The position numbers were made by a program, and so were the translations under genes. The notes beneath the pieces were generated by a model. That model did no database searches. It saw nothing but the letters and a program-made list of their open reading frames with translations, and was not told the origin of the DNA. This document shows, piece by piece, positions 58,183 through 64,000 of a stretch of 64,000 nucleotides of DNA (the first letter of the stretch is position 1; every line of letters starts with the position of its first letter). The stretch covers positions 2,591,300-2,655,299 of the forward strand of contig OX639990.1 in NCBI GenBank assembly GCA_951828535.1, written 5' to 3'. This DNA is from an uncultured Candidatus Entotheonella sp. Lineage in GTDB: Bacteria > Tectomicrobia > Entotheonellia > Entotheonellales > Entotheonellaceae.

Positions 58183-58800
58183 TCAGAGAGGCAGGCCGTC
58201 CGCCGAAAAGCGCGAAGCGCCGAGCGCCATGAGATGGGCATTGTGCGGCGAGTCGAGAGTGAGGACCGGCTTGCGGCTTGTCAGGGCATGCTTGCACAAT
58301 GCCTCAGTCTTGCTGTTTTGTTGGGCGTGGGCCACGAGGATGCGGTTGCAAACGGCAGCAACATAAGCATTTCGTCTAGCCACGATAGCCGCGGTCGGAC
58401 GACGAATGTTGTCGTCGAAAAAGGAGAGGAGCAGCAAACGCCCATCCGCCAAAGGAGCGCGCCAGTTTTTCGGAACGCGCATATTGCCGAGGCCCCGCGC
58501 CGGGCAGATGACGACACGAACCCGCCCCCATAACAGCACGTCCAGAAACTCCTTCTCCATCGGGGACTGAAACCCGCCGATGAACGTTATCTCGGCTCCC
58601 CGAAGTGCCTTGGCGAGGTCGTAGGTCTTCAGAATGATGTCGCCCGGACAACGCACCGAGCAGAAGAAGCCGGTCAGGACGCCGTCAAGTAAGGCGAGGT
58701 CACCCTGCACGGCAACCGCAGGCGTACGTGCGGTATCAAAGCAACGCTGCAACGTGGCTGGCGTGTCCGGCATCCCCGGTTCATAGCGTCTGGCTTTCAA
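58183..58800 (-). CDS. DprA/Smf-like Rossmann protein
   Basis: 205 residues; an alternative ATG is at 58773. FFCSVRCPGDIILKTYDLAK, then GAEITFIGGFQSPMEKEFLD and VVICPARGLGNMRVPKNW, match the DprA-like group in which a phosphate-binding fold precedes 'GGFxSPxEKxxL'. The later part, RLLLLSFFDDNIRRPTAAIV, NAYVAAVCNRILVAHAQQNS and KPVLTLDSPHNAHLMALGAS, completes a Rossmann fold. It lacks the DprA C-terminal winged helix, so it is a stand-alone Rossmann relative rather than a full competence protein. Its role is unknown. Confidence 0.72.
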   Translation of the reverse strand: MKARRYEPGMPDTPATLQRCFDTARTPAVAVQGDLALLDGVLTGFFCSVRCPGDIILKTYDLAKALRGAEITFIGGFQSPMEKEFLDVLLWGRVRVVICPARGLGNMRVPKNWRAPLADGRLLLLSFFDDNIRRPTAAIVARRNAYVAAVCNRILVAHAQQNSKTEALCKHALTSRKPVLTLDSPHNAHLMALGASRFSADGLPL

Positions 58801-58880
58801 TCGTGCCCGTCCGGTTCGGTGCGTTCAATGCCAGCGGTGCCTCGTTAGCAACCTGGATAGGCGCAATGGCATCTGAGTTA

Positions 58881-59069
58881 TCAAGAGCGCGACTTGGCTG
58901 AAGCGGCTTGTTCAGTGGCCTTTTTCATGGCGTGCAGATCGACAACCTGTCGGCCTTCCACCTGTTGCCTGCTTTGGAGATGAGCAACGAACACGTCGAT
59001 ATCGTACCCATATTCCCGCGCCATGCGGTCTTTGATTTGCCACAATTCCTCGATGATTTCATCAGGCAT
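58881..59069 (-). CDS. Small protein overlapping the PIN remnant
   Basis: 62 residues beginning MPDEIIEELWQIKDRMAREY and GYDIDVFVAHLQSRQ, ending KKATEQAASAKSRS. Its ATG at 59069 lies inside the last codons of the PIN ORF (8-bp overlap before the IS insertion), so the two were translationally coupled. The pattern EEL-x-IK-x2-x-A-REYGYDID matches a short family often found next to PIN/VapC toxins, but I do not know its function. The IS3-family copy B now separates it from most of the PIN gene. Confidence 0.65.
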   Translation of the reverse strand: MPDEIIEELWQIKDRMAREYGYDIDVFVAHLQSRQQVEGRQVVDLHAMKKATEQAASAKSRS

Positions 59070-59237
59070 CGTCAAGCCCTCCCATAAGCTCTTGGGGAGT
59101 ACAAATTTCAGGACTGTTATAACTGTGTATGGCACAAACGCTTCGTATGACAGGTTTGGTTTCTGAACTGGCCCCCATTTCGACCGGACCACCTGGCATA
59201 GCTTTGGAGGCTTGAGGATATCCTCAAGGACAGGCTC

Positions 59238-59625
59238 ATGTCGGATGACTATCAACGCGTCGAGATCATCACCGGAACGCCGCGTCGGCGCCGGTGGACT
59301 GCTGAACAAAAACTGCGCATTGTTGAAGAGAGCCACCAGAGTGGCGAGAGCATCTCGGCAGTGGCACGCCGCCGGTGTAGCTGCCAACCTGTTGTATCGT
59401 TGGCGCCGACTGACTGCAGAGGGAGGTGTTGCTGCCTTGAGTGCTGACGAGGGTGTGGTGAGCGTCTCTGAGGTACGCCGCCTTGAAGACCGCGTGCGCG
59501 AGCTTGAACGCCTGCTCGGCCGCAAGACCATGGAGGCCGAGATTCTCAAAGAGGCGCTTGAACGTTCGCGAGTAAAAAAACCGACCTTGCTCAGTGCCTC
59601 GCCAATCAAGGACGTTACCCGGTGA
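59238..59625 (+). pseudogene. IS3-family transposase OrfA, copy B, frameshifted
   Basis: Starts MSDDYQRVEIITGTPRRRRW exactly as copy A and continues to SISAVARRR. There copy A has CCGGGGTG and copy B CCGGTG, a 2-base loss near 59375. The correct frame resumes as GVAANLLYRWRRLTAEGGVA and runs to the stop at 59623-59625. The protein is cut after about 46 residues, inside the helix-turn-helix. Confidence 0.9.
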
Positions 59626-60464
59626 GGCGCATTGCGAAGGCACTCGGGGTGTCGCGCTCCCACCTGCACGCCCGTCTGCAGGTGGACGCCAAGCCGCGTC
59701 GGCGCTATCAAAAAGCGCAGGACGCGGCGCTGTTGCCAGCAATTCGCCGCTTGGTGGATATGCGACCGACCTACGGCTACCGCCGCATCACGGCACTGCT
59801 GAGACGAGAGCTTGCCAAGGACCACCAGCCCCGGGTCAACCACAAGCGCGTGTATCGGATCATGAAGCACAACGGCCTGCTGCTGGCACGCCACAGCGCT
59901 CAGCGCCCAGGACGGCTCCATGACGGCAAGGTCATGGTGATGCGCTCCAACCTGCGCTGGTGCTCGGACGTCCTGGAGTTGCTTTGCTGGAACGGGGAGA
60001 TCGTGCGTATCGCCTTCGTGATTGACGCGCATGACCGCGAGATCATCGCCTGGCGGGCTGTCGTCGGCATGGGAATCAGCGGCTCGCAGGTCCGTGACCT
60101 GATGCTTGAGACGGTCGAGAAACGTTTCGGAACCCTGAGGGCGCCAATGCCTGTCGAGTGGCTCTCTGACAACGGCTCGCCTTATACGGCCAAGGACACG
60201 CGCGATTTCGCCACCCAGCTCAACCTGGTTTCGTGCTTCACGCCAGTCGCGAGTCCAGAATCCAACGGCCTGGCGGAGGCCTTTGTGCGCACCTTCAAGC
60301 GCGACTATGCGCGCCTTAATCCCTTGCCCGACGCCGGCACCGTGTTCGGGCAGCTTGGCGGGTGGTTTGACGACTACAATCACAATCACCCACACTCAGG
60401 GCTCGGCATGCGCTCGCCCCGCGAGTTCATCGCTGCCCAACAACCTGCCAAGGTGTCCGGTTAA
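59622..60464 (+). CDS. IS3-family transposase OrfB (DDE integrase), copy B, intact
   Basis: 280 residues from the GTG at 59622, overlapping the end of orfA by 4 bases as is usual before the programmed frameshift. The HTH-containing N-terminus MRRIAKALGVSRSHLHARLQ is followed by RPTYGYRRITALLRRELAKD-type residues. The DDE core has WCSDVLELLCWNGEIVRIAF (D), VEWLSDNGSPYTAKDTRDFA (D) and TPVASPESNGLAEAFVRTFK (E), then the C-terminal HNHPHSGLGMRSPREF. OrfB is intact here, whereas in copy A it is frameshifted. Confidence 0.93.
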   Translation: MRRIAKALGVSRSHLHARLQVDAKPRRRYQKAQDAALLPAIRRLVDMRPTYGYRRITALLRRELAKDHQPRVNHKRVYRIMKHNGLLLARHSAQRPGRLHDGKVMVMRSNLRWCSDVLELLCWNGEIVRIAFVIDAHDREIIAWRAVVGMGISGSQVRDLMLETVEKRFGTLRAPMPVEWLSDNGSPYTAKDTRDFATQLNLVSCFTPVASPESNGLAEAFVRTFKRDYARLNPLPDAGTVFGQLGGWFDDYNHNHPHSGLGMRSPREFIAAQQPAKVSG

Positions 60465-60575
60465 ACGGGGGCAACAACAGTTTCGGCATTATCAAGATGT
60501 CGATAGTTCCATGTCAGAAGATAGTCGATACCATGCACAGCGGATACGGCACTGTGTTTCCACATAGCCGGGTTC

Positions 60576-61565
60576 TCAGCCCAAGACGACTCCTCGAAGA
60601 TCATTTCCAAGCGTAAGGTTCTCCGGTGCAGGCAGCCACTCAACCTCGGCGGGCAAAAGCAGATCGCTCCTTATTTGCCGTACGAACCGATCCAGCCCAT
60701 CGGCTCTGTCCATCATCCTCAAGTGTTTAGCCCTTGCCAGATTCAGATGGATTGAGTAGTCGTCCTGAACGTAAAGCAGTCCTGCGTCGAAAGACCGATG
60801 GTGCAACACGCAAAGGGCCAAGCCATTGCTGACGATATCAAATCCCTGTGGATGGGCGTGCGGCACAATATGCGCGGCATCCACAAGGTCCAATTGAATG
60901 CCGCACATGGCACATCGGTGGGCGTACGCTCCTAACACGGCTTGTCTGAACTGTGGGCTTCGAGGGTAGACGGCGCTGGTTGCCTGAATTCTCTTTCGGT
61001 GAACCATGACGGGTCGTGCTGGGGGTTGCCCTGACGGGGCTGTACTGTAGGTTTCGGCTATTCGTCGCAACGTCCGGTCAGGGACTTGATGGAGTATGGT
61101 TGTATTCTCCACGTACAAGCCAATGAGGTCGGGACGAAACGAGATCACGATTTGGCCGTCTGTGTCGGTATATGTGGCGAGTCCCTGCGCGGCAGCTTCC
61201 TGCAGGCGCGATAGTCGGGTGTAGACGGAAAACCGCTGGACTCTCGGGTTTCGAGCCAAGAAGCGATCCGGGTCCCATGCACTGAAAGCATGTGTATCTT
61301 GGGAAAACCCCAAGATACACACCGTGTCTCCCCCTCGCTTGCTATTGCCCAGCGTCACCGGCAGATTGCCCGGGCATTGAATCCGATATTCATCCGGCTC
61401 CGCGCGTCCGGCGGAATGAAGGTTGCCAATGAAGACGGTGACGAATCTGCCTTTGGAAGAGAACCGATACGGGTTGTCTCCACCTGCGAAATAGACCATG
61501 TCCGTGTGTTGACGAAAGGCGTCAAACAGTGAATAGAACAAGTCTGTTTTGTTCAGGTTGGCCAT
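60576..61565 (-). CDS. HNH endonuclease, predicted partner of the adjacent DNA methylase
   Basis: 329 residues. The C-terminal HNH module (about residues 215-270) reads YAHRCAMCGIQLDLVDAAHI, VPHAHPQGFDIVSNGLALCV and LHHRSFDAGLLYV. C-x2-C plus the H-x2-H and N-G...LH-x2-F pattern is typical of restriction-type HNH nucleases. The first 170 residues (MVYFAGGDNPYRFSSKGRFV; YRIQCPGNLPVTLGN; ARNPRVQRFSVYTRLSRLQE) match nothing I know and may be the DNA-recognition domain. The gene starts 19 bp after the methylase stop, so the two form an R-M operon. Its 3' end overlaps the PIN remnant. Confidence 0.85.
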   Translation of the reverse strand: MANLNKTDLFYSLFDAFRQHTDMVYFAGGDNPYRFSSKGRFVTVFIGNLHSAGRAEPDEYRIQCPGNLPVTLGNSKRGGDTVCILGFSQDTHAFSAWDPDRFLARNPRVQRFSVYTRLSRLQEAAAQGLATYTDTDGQIVISFRPDLIGLYVENTTILHQVPDRTLRRIAETYSTAPSGQPPARPVMVHRKRIQATSAVYPRSPQFRQAVLGAYAHRCAMCGIQLDLVDAAHIVPHAHPQGFDIVSNGLALCVLHHRSFDAGLLYVQDDYSIHLNLARAKHLRMMDRADGLDRFVRQIRSDLLLPAEVEWLPAPENLTLGNDLRGVVLG

Positions 61566-61584
61566 TCAGATTACCCATAGAAGG

Positions 61585-63999
61585 TCATGCTGACGAAATC
61601 CCATTGACCAGCTCGGAAGGAATTGCGTATCTGGTTGTTATCCACTCGTCGATTTCGTGCAGACGACAGTCCGAGTAGGGGTCAATCGGTCCCAGCGACG
61701 GGAAAGGTTCTCTTACGGAGATGGGGATACTCTTCTCGCCGGCTTCCTGGTTGATACCGCGTACCAGGGAGACGAAGGAGAACAATTCCTGTATATCTAT
61801 CCAATCGGCGCCCAGTCCTGATAGAAACACGATATCAGCCTTTCTTGTCAATGACAGTAGCTTCTGATAGTTGAAATTCCCGACATATTTGCCCGCATTT
61901 TTCTTGAAGACCAGGGCAGTGTACCGGTGCTGGTGCAGCAATTCTCCGATGATGGCGAGTCTGCGTACATGATCTATTGGCAACGAAGCGATGGGTGCCA
62001 AAAGATCCGTAAGCAACCAGTTTGTAACATGGAAGCCATCTCCCCGCGTCAACCAATACCAGAAACAGGTGTCACTTGCCGTAATTGCGAGAGCCGCAAA
62101 TGCTTTCTCATCGGAAGGCAGTGTCACCCACCCGCATTGAGCGTTATCAAGCGCGCGGCCATCATCTGCATGTAATACTGGCGGTGGTGCAATGTAGGTA
62201 GAGATGAAATTTCGTGCTGTTGGCGAAAACCCCAATCTAGACTCGGTTCTGCCTTCACCGCACGGTGAGATGAATTTTGAAGAAGATGCCTTGATGTGCA
62301 GTGCCAGCAATGTCGCACCGAAACGACTCGCCAAGCGGGGAATGCCGAAACTTGTAGCGGGGATACTGCCAATAGCTATCTTATTGTAGGCGATGGTATC
62401 CAACAGAAAAGCTCGGTATGCCGAACGCCACCTGAAAAGACGGGTGGCGAATGAATCACCACCCGTCCAGGAACTGAGCCAAATCGTGCATCGCTGACTC
62501 ACCCCGGAAAAGAGGGCTGCCGGAATGTTGTCGAATGAAGAGCACCAATGATTCCCGCCAGTGGCCAGCTGACCACGAAGATCGGAGAACTCAAAGCTGA
62601 ATGTCATGGAAAGAGGAACGATCAATCCGCATCGTCCGTACTGACTTGTCATGCGACGTGATTGCAGGACCACGTAACCGTATATATCTGGAAATCGCAT
62701 GGTCTTGGCAGATTGCACAACGTAGCCAATCGCTTTGTAGTTGACATAAGGCGGATTCCCGACAATCACATCGAACCCGCCATTGCGCATAATCCCGTAG
62801 AACTCGACGAACCAGTGGAAGGGCTGATGGCTGGCATGCCAAGTCCTGTAAGCGGCAGGCTTGTTGGGATCAACCCCGTACTCGGTTGCCAGACAGCGAT
62901 CCAACTCCCCGCCAAGGTTTTTCAGTCTCCGGCGCAGTTCTGCTTTGTCGTTGGCCGTCACTTCCCCGCCCAACGCCGTCTGTTGCTCCCTGAACAGATT
63001 GAAAGCACGGCTGGCTATCTCCGCCTCCTCCTCGATGCGGGCGAGGGCTTTCCTGTCCTCGTCGAATAGGGCGCGGTGTTGGCCGTCAGGCGTGATCGTC
63101 ATTGCCTGACGTACGGCGTCCAACGAGGTGAAACCCACGAGGGTGTTGCCCGCGCGAATGTTGAAGTCGATGTCCGGCAGCGGTTCGATCTGGTCGTAGC
63201 TCTCCAGCTGGGCGACGAGCTTGAGGAAGAGGCGCAGCTTACAGATTTCGACGGCTTCTTCCATGATGTCCACGCCGTAGAGGTTGTTGAGGACGATGGA
63301 CTTGAGGATGAAGTACCGCTCGCTGGGGTGCCTGTCGACCTGTTCTCGAACGTTGCGGAAATCCCGCAGGGCGCCGGAATGGTGGGGCCGGTCGGTACGT
63401 TCCAGGTCATCCAGAAAGCCTTGCATCCCTTCCAGGCAGGCGGTGTAGAGCGGTTCGAGAACGTTCAGGGCGGCGAACAGGAAGGCGCCGGAACCGCAGG
63501 TGGGATCGAGCACTGATACGTCGCGCATGGCGTGCCAGAAGGCGCGCAGCAGCTCCGGCCCCTCGCTCTGGGCGATGACGTCCCCGGCGAACTGCTCGAC
63601 GTCGAGATTCAGCGTGATGAGATCGTTAATTTCCCGCACCTCGCCCGTTGCCAGCTTGGCGCGAACCTCGGCGTACCGCTGGCGCCGGGCTACGACCTCG
63701 CGCCACGTCTCGGTGGGAAGGGCGTAGTCATCGGGCGCAGGGCTATTCCAGCCCCCGCGCTTGGATACGTCGTCGATGCCGGCGGCAATGTCGTCGGGCA
63801 GGTCGAATGGCGCGTCGAGGCGTGTCGGTGCCTCGGCCTGCCGCGCGTTCCAGGTGATGCCGTGGCCGACGGCCGGGTAGATGTAGCGGTCGGGGTCGTC
63901 ACGCAAGAGGCGCCAGACGCCGCCGTCCGGCCCGAAGGCCACCGGGCACGCCTTGCGGGCGGTGTCGAAGAGGAAGGGAATCACGGTGTTGCGCGAGAT
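61585..63999 (-). CDS. Eco57I-type N6-adenine DNA methylase / restriction-modification protein, C-terminal part (5' end outside window)
   Basis: 805 codons open to the right edge. Amino-methylase motif I reads VSVLDPTCGSGAFLFAALNV (about 160 residues into the visible part), and motif IV reads FDVIVGNPPYVNYKAIGYVV. Between them is a helical insert (FILKSIVLNNLYGVDIMEEA, VEICKLRLFLKLVAQLESYD), as in large type IIG/PglX-like methylases. The C-terminal 350 residues (DIYGYVVLQSRRMTSQYGRC; TLPSDEKAFAALAITASDTC; NYQKLLSLTRKADIVFLSGL) probably form the target-recognition region. The protein begins mid-domain at the edge, so any N-terminal nuclease or helicase part is not visible. It heads an operon with the HNH nuclease gene. 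Confidence 0.88.
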   Translation of the reverse strand: MSRNTVIPFLFDTARKACPVAFGPDGGVWRLLRDDPDRYIYPAVGHGITWNARQAEAPTRLDAPFDLPDDIAAGIDDVSKRGGWNSPAPDDYALPTETWREVVARRQRYAEVRAKLATGEVREINDLITLNLDVEQFAGDVIAQSEGPELLRAFWHAMRDVSVLDPTCGSGAFLFAALNVLEPLYTACLEGMQGFLDDLERTDRPHHSGALRDFRNVREQVDRHPSERYFILKSIVLNNLYGVDIMEEAVEICKLRLFLKLVAQLESYDQIEPLPDIDFNIRAGNTLVGFTSLDAVRQAMTITPDGQHRALFDEDRKALARIEEEAEIASRAFNLFREQQTALGGEVTANDKAELRRRLKNLGGELDRCLATEYGVDPNKPAAYRTWHASHQPFHWFVEFYGIMRNGGFDVIVGNPPYVNYKAIGYVVQSAKTMRFPDIYGYVVLQSRRMTSQYGRCGLIVPLSMTFSFEFSDLRGQLATGGNHWCSSFDNIPAALFSGVSQRCTIWLSSWTGGDSFATRLFRWRSAYRAFLLDTIAYNKIAIGSIPATSFGIPRLASRFGATLLALHIKASSSKFISPCGEGRTESRLGFSPTARNFISTYIAPPPVLHADDGRALDNAQCGWVTLPSDEKAFAALAITASDTCFWYWLTRGDGFHVTNWLLTDLLAPIASLPIDHVRRLAIIGELLHQHRYTALVFKKNAGKYVGNFNYQKLLSLTRKADIVFLSGLGADWIDIQELFSFVSLVRGINQEAGEKSIPISVREPFPSLGPIDPYSDCRLHEIDEWITTRYAIPSELVNGISSA

Positions 64000-64000
64000 G

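Larger units (their letters stand above)
59164..60479 (+). mobile_element. IS3-family (IS2-group) insertion sequence, copy B, 1316 bp, with 5-bp target duplication
   Basis: Inverted termini TGAACTGGCCCCCATTT (left) and TGTTGTTGCCCCCGTTT (right, complement). GTTTC is repeated immediately outside at 59159-59163 and 60480-60484, the 5-bp duplication expected for IS2-type elements. It is inserted in a PIN-domain gene. It is one base shorter than copy A: it lost two bases in orfA and keeps the base copy A lost in orfB, so the intact ancestor was probably 1318 bp. Confidence 0.95.
59062..60604 (-). pseudogene. PIN-domain (VapC-like) toxin remnant, 5'-truncated and interrupted by IS3-family copy B
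   Basis: On the minus strand the sequence entering the IS from the right reads FEESSWAENPAMWKHSAVSA, then VHGIDYLLTWNYRHLDNAE. On the far side, after removing the IS and one GTTTC, it continues in frame TKPVIRSVCAIHSYNSPEIC, then TPQELMGGLDDA, with the stop at 59062. DYLLTWN-x-x-HL and PEICTPEEL are the C-terminal half of a PIN-toxin family. The N-terminal half is absent: its place is taken by the 3' end of the HNH gene (60576). The gene was thus truncated before or besides the IS insertion and is dead. Confidence 0.78.

Noticed and set aside
58881-60395. A 504-codon minus-strand open frame across IS3-family copy B
   Set aside because: It is antisense to the transposase OrfB and only its last 62 codons (from 59069) make sense as a gene, so the long reading is an artefact of the insertion.

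Overview
The window looks like a chromosomal segment from a Gram-negative (diderm) bacterium. It carries a heptose/KDO lipopolysaccharide block (gmhA, hldE, kdsA, kdsD), a SurA-type periplasmic chaperone, an outer-membrane beta-barrel protein and a complete 16S-23S-5S rRNA operon. Several traits narrow the lineage but do not name it: lysine/peptidoglycan precursor synthesis by LL-diaminopimelate aminotransferase (DapL), a HemQ-type coproheme decarboxylase, an F420-type PPOX protein, a thiolase/DUF35 pair, and a 16S-23S spacer with no tRNA genes. A deep-branching diderm such as Tectomicrobia/Entotheonella would fit, but this is only an impression. The 16S gene at 39349-40910 would settle it.

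Layout. 1-0.56 kb: 5' part of a SurA-like gene. 0.8-2.2 kb: one ORF joining a truncated Cys/Met-metabolism PLP enzyme to a YbgC-type thioesterase. 2.4-15 kb: a mobile-element and gene-decay zone. It holds a broken AAA ATPase, an IS3-family (IS2-group) copy, and an IS21-family element split by an IS110-family element that is itself split by a 1482-bp DDE-transposase IS. It also holds a CDF metal exporter, a chimeric transposase/helicase ORF and a second copy of the 1482-bp IS. A small Rrf2 regulator/membrane protein pair survives inside this zone. 15-31 kb: ordinary housekeeping genes (dapL-NTPase, the hemQ-dapA-like-gmhA-hldE-kdsA-kdsD operon, an M24 peptidase, an LLM oxidoreductase, trpBA, thiolase/DUF35). 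31-36 kb: an acetolactate-synthase-like enzyme, a DUF4301 protein and a dead plsB-like acyltransferase. 36-41 kb: the rrn operon on the minus strand with a recognisable promoter. 41-58.8 kb: RNA methyltransferases, a FabG-like reductase, uracil-DNA glycosylase, a metallophosphoesterase, envelope proteins, a small catabolic cluster, two oligopeptide-type ABC ATPases, alcohol dehydrogenase, hemD, an S9 peptidase, an orphan VapB-like antitoxin and a DprA-like protein. 58.9-64 kb: a PIN-toxin remnant interrupted by a second IS3-family copy with a clean 5-bp target duplication, then a restriction-modification pair (HNH nuclease and Eco57I-type methylase) running off the right edge.

The clearest signals are architectural: three nested insertion sequences whose insertion order can be read; two IS3-family copies inactivated by different frameshifts; two same-length inverted IS copies with separate target duplications on either side of a metal exporter; and two chimeric ORFs made from unrelated gene pieces. 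The R-M pair with a little-known HNH partner is the best candidate for a less-described functional system.
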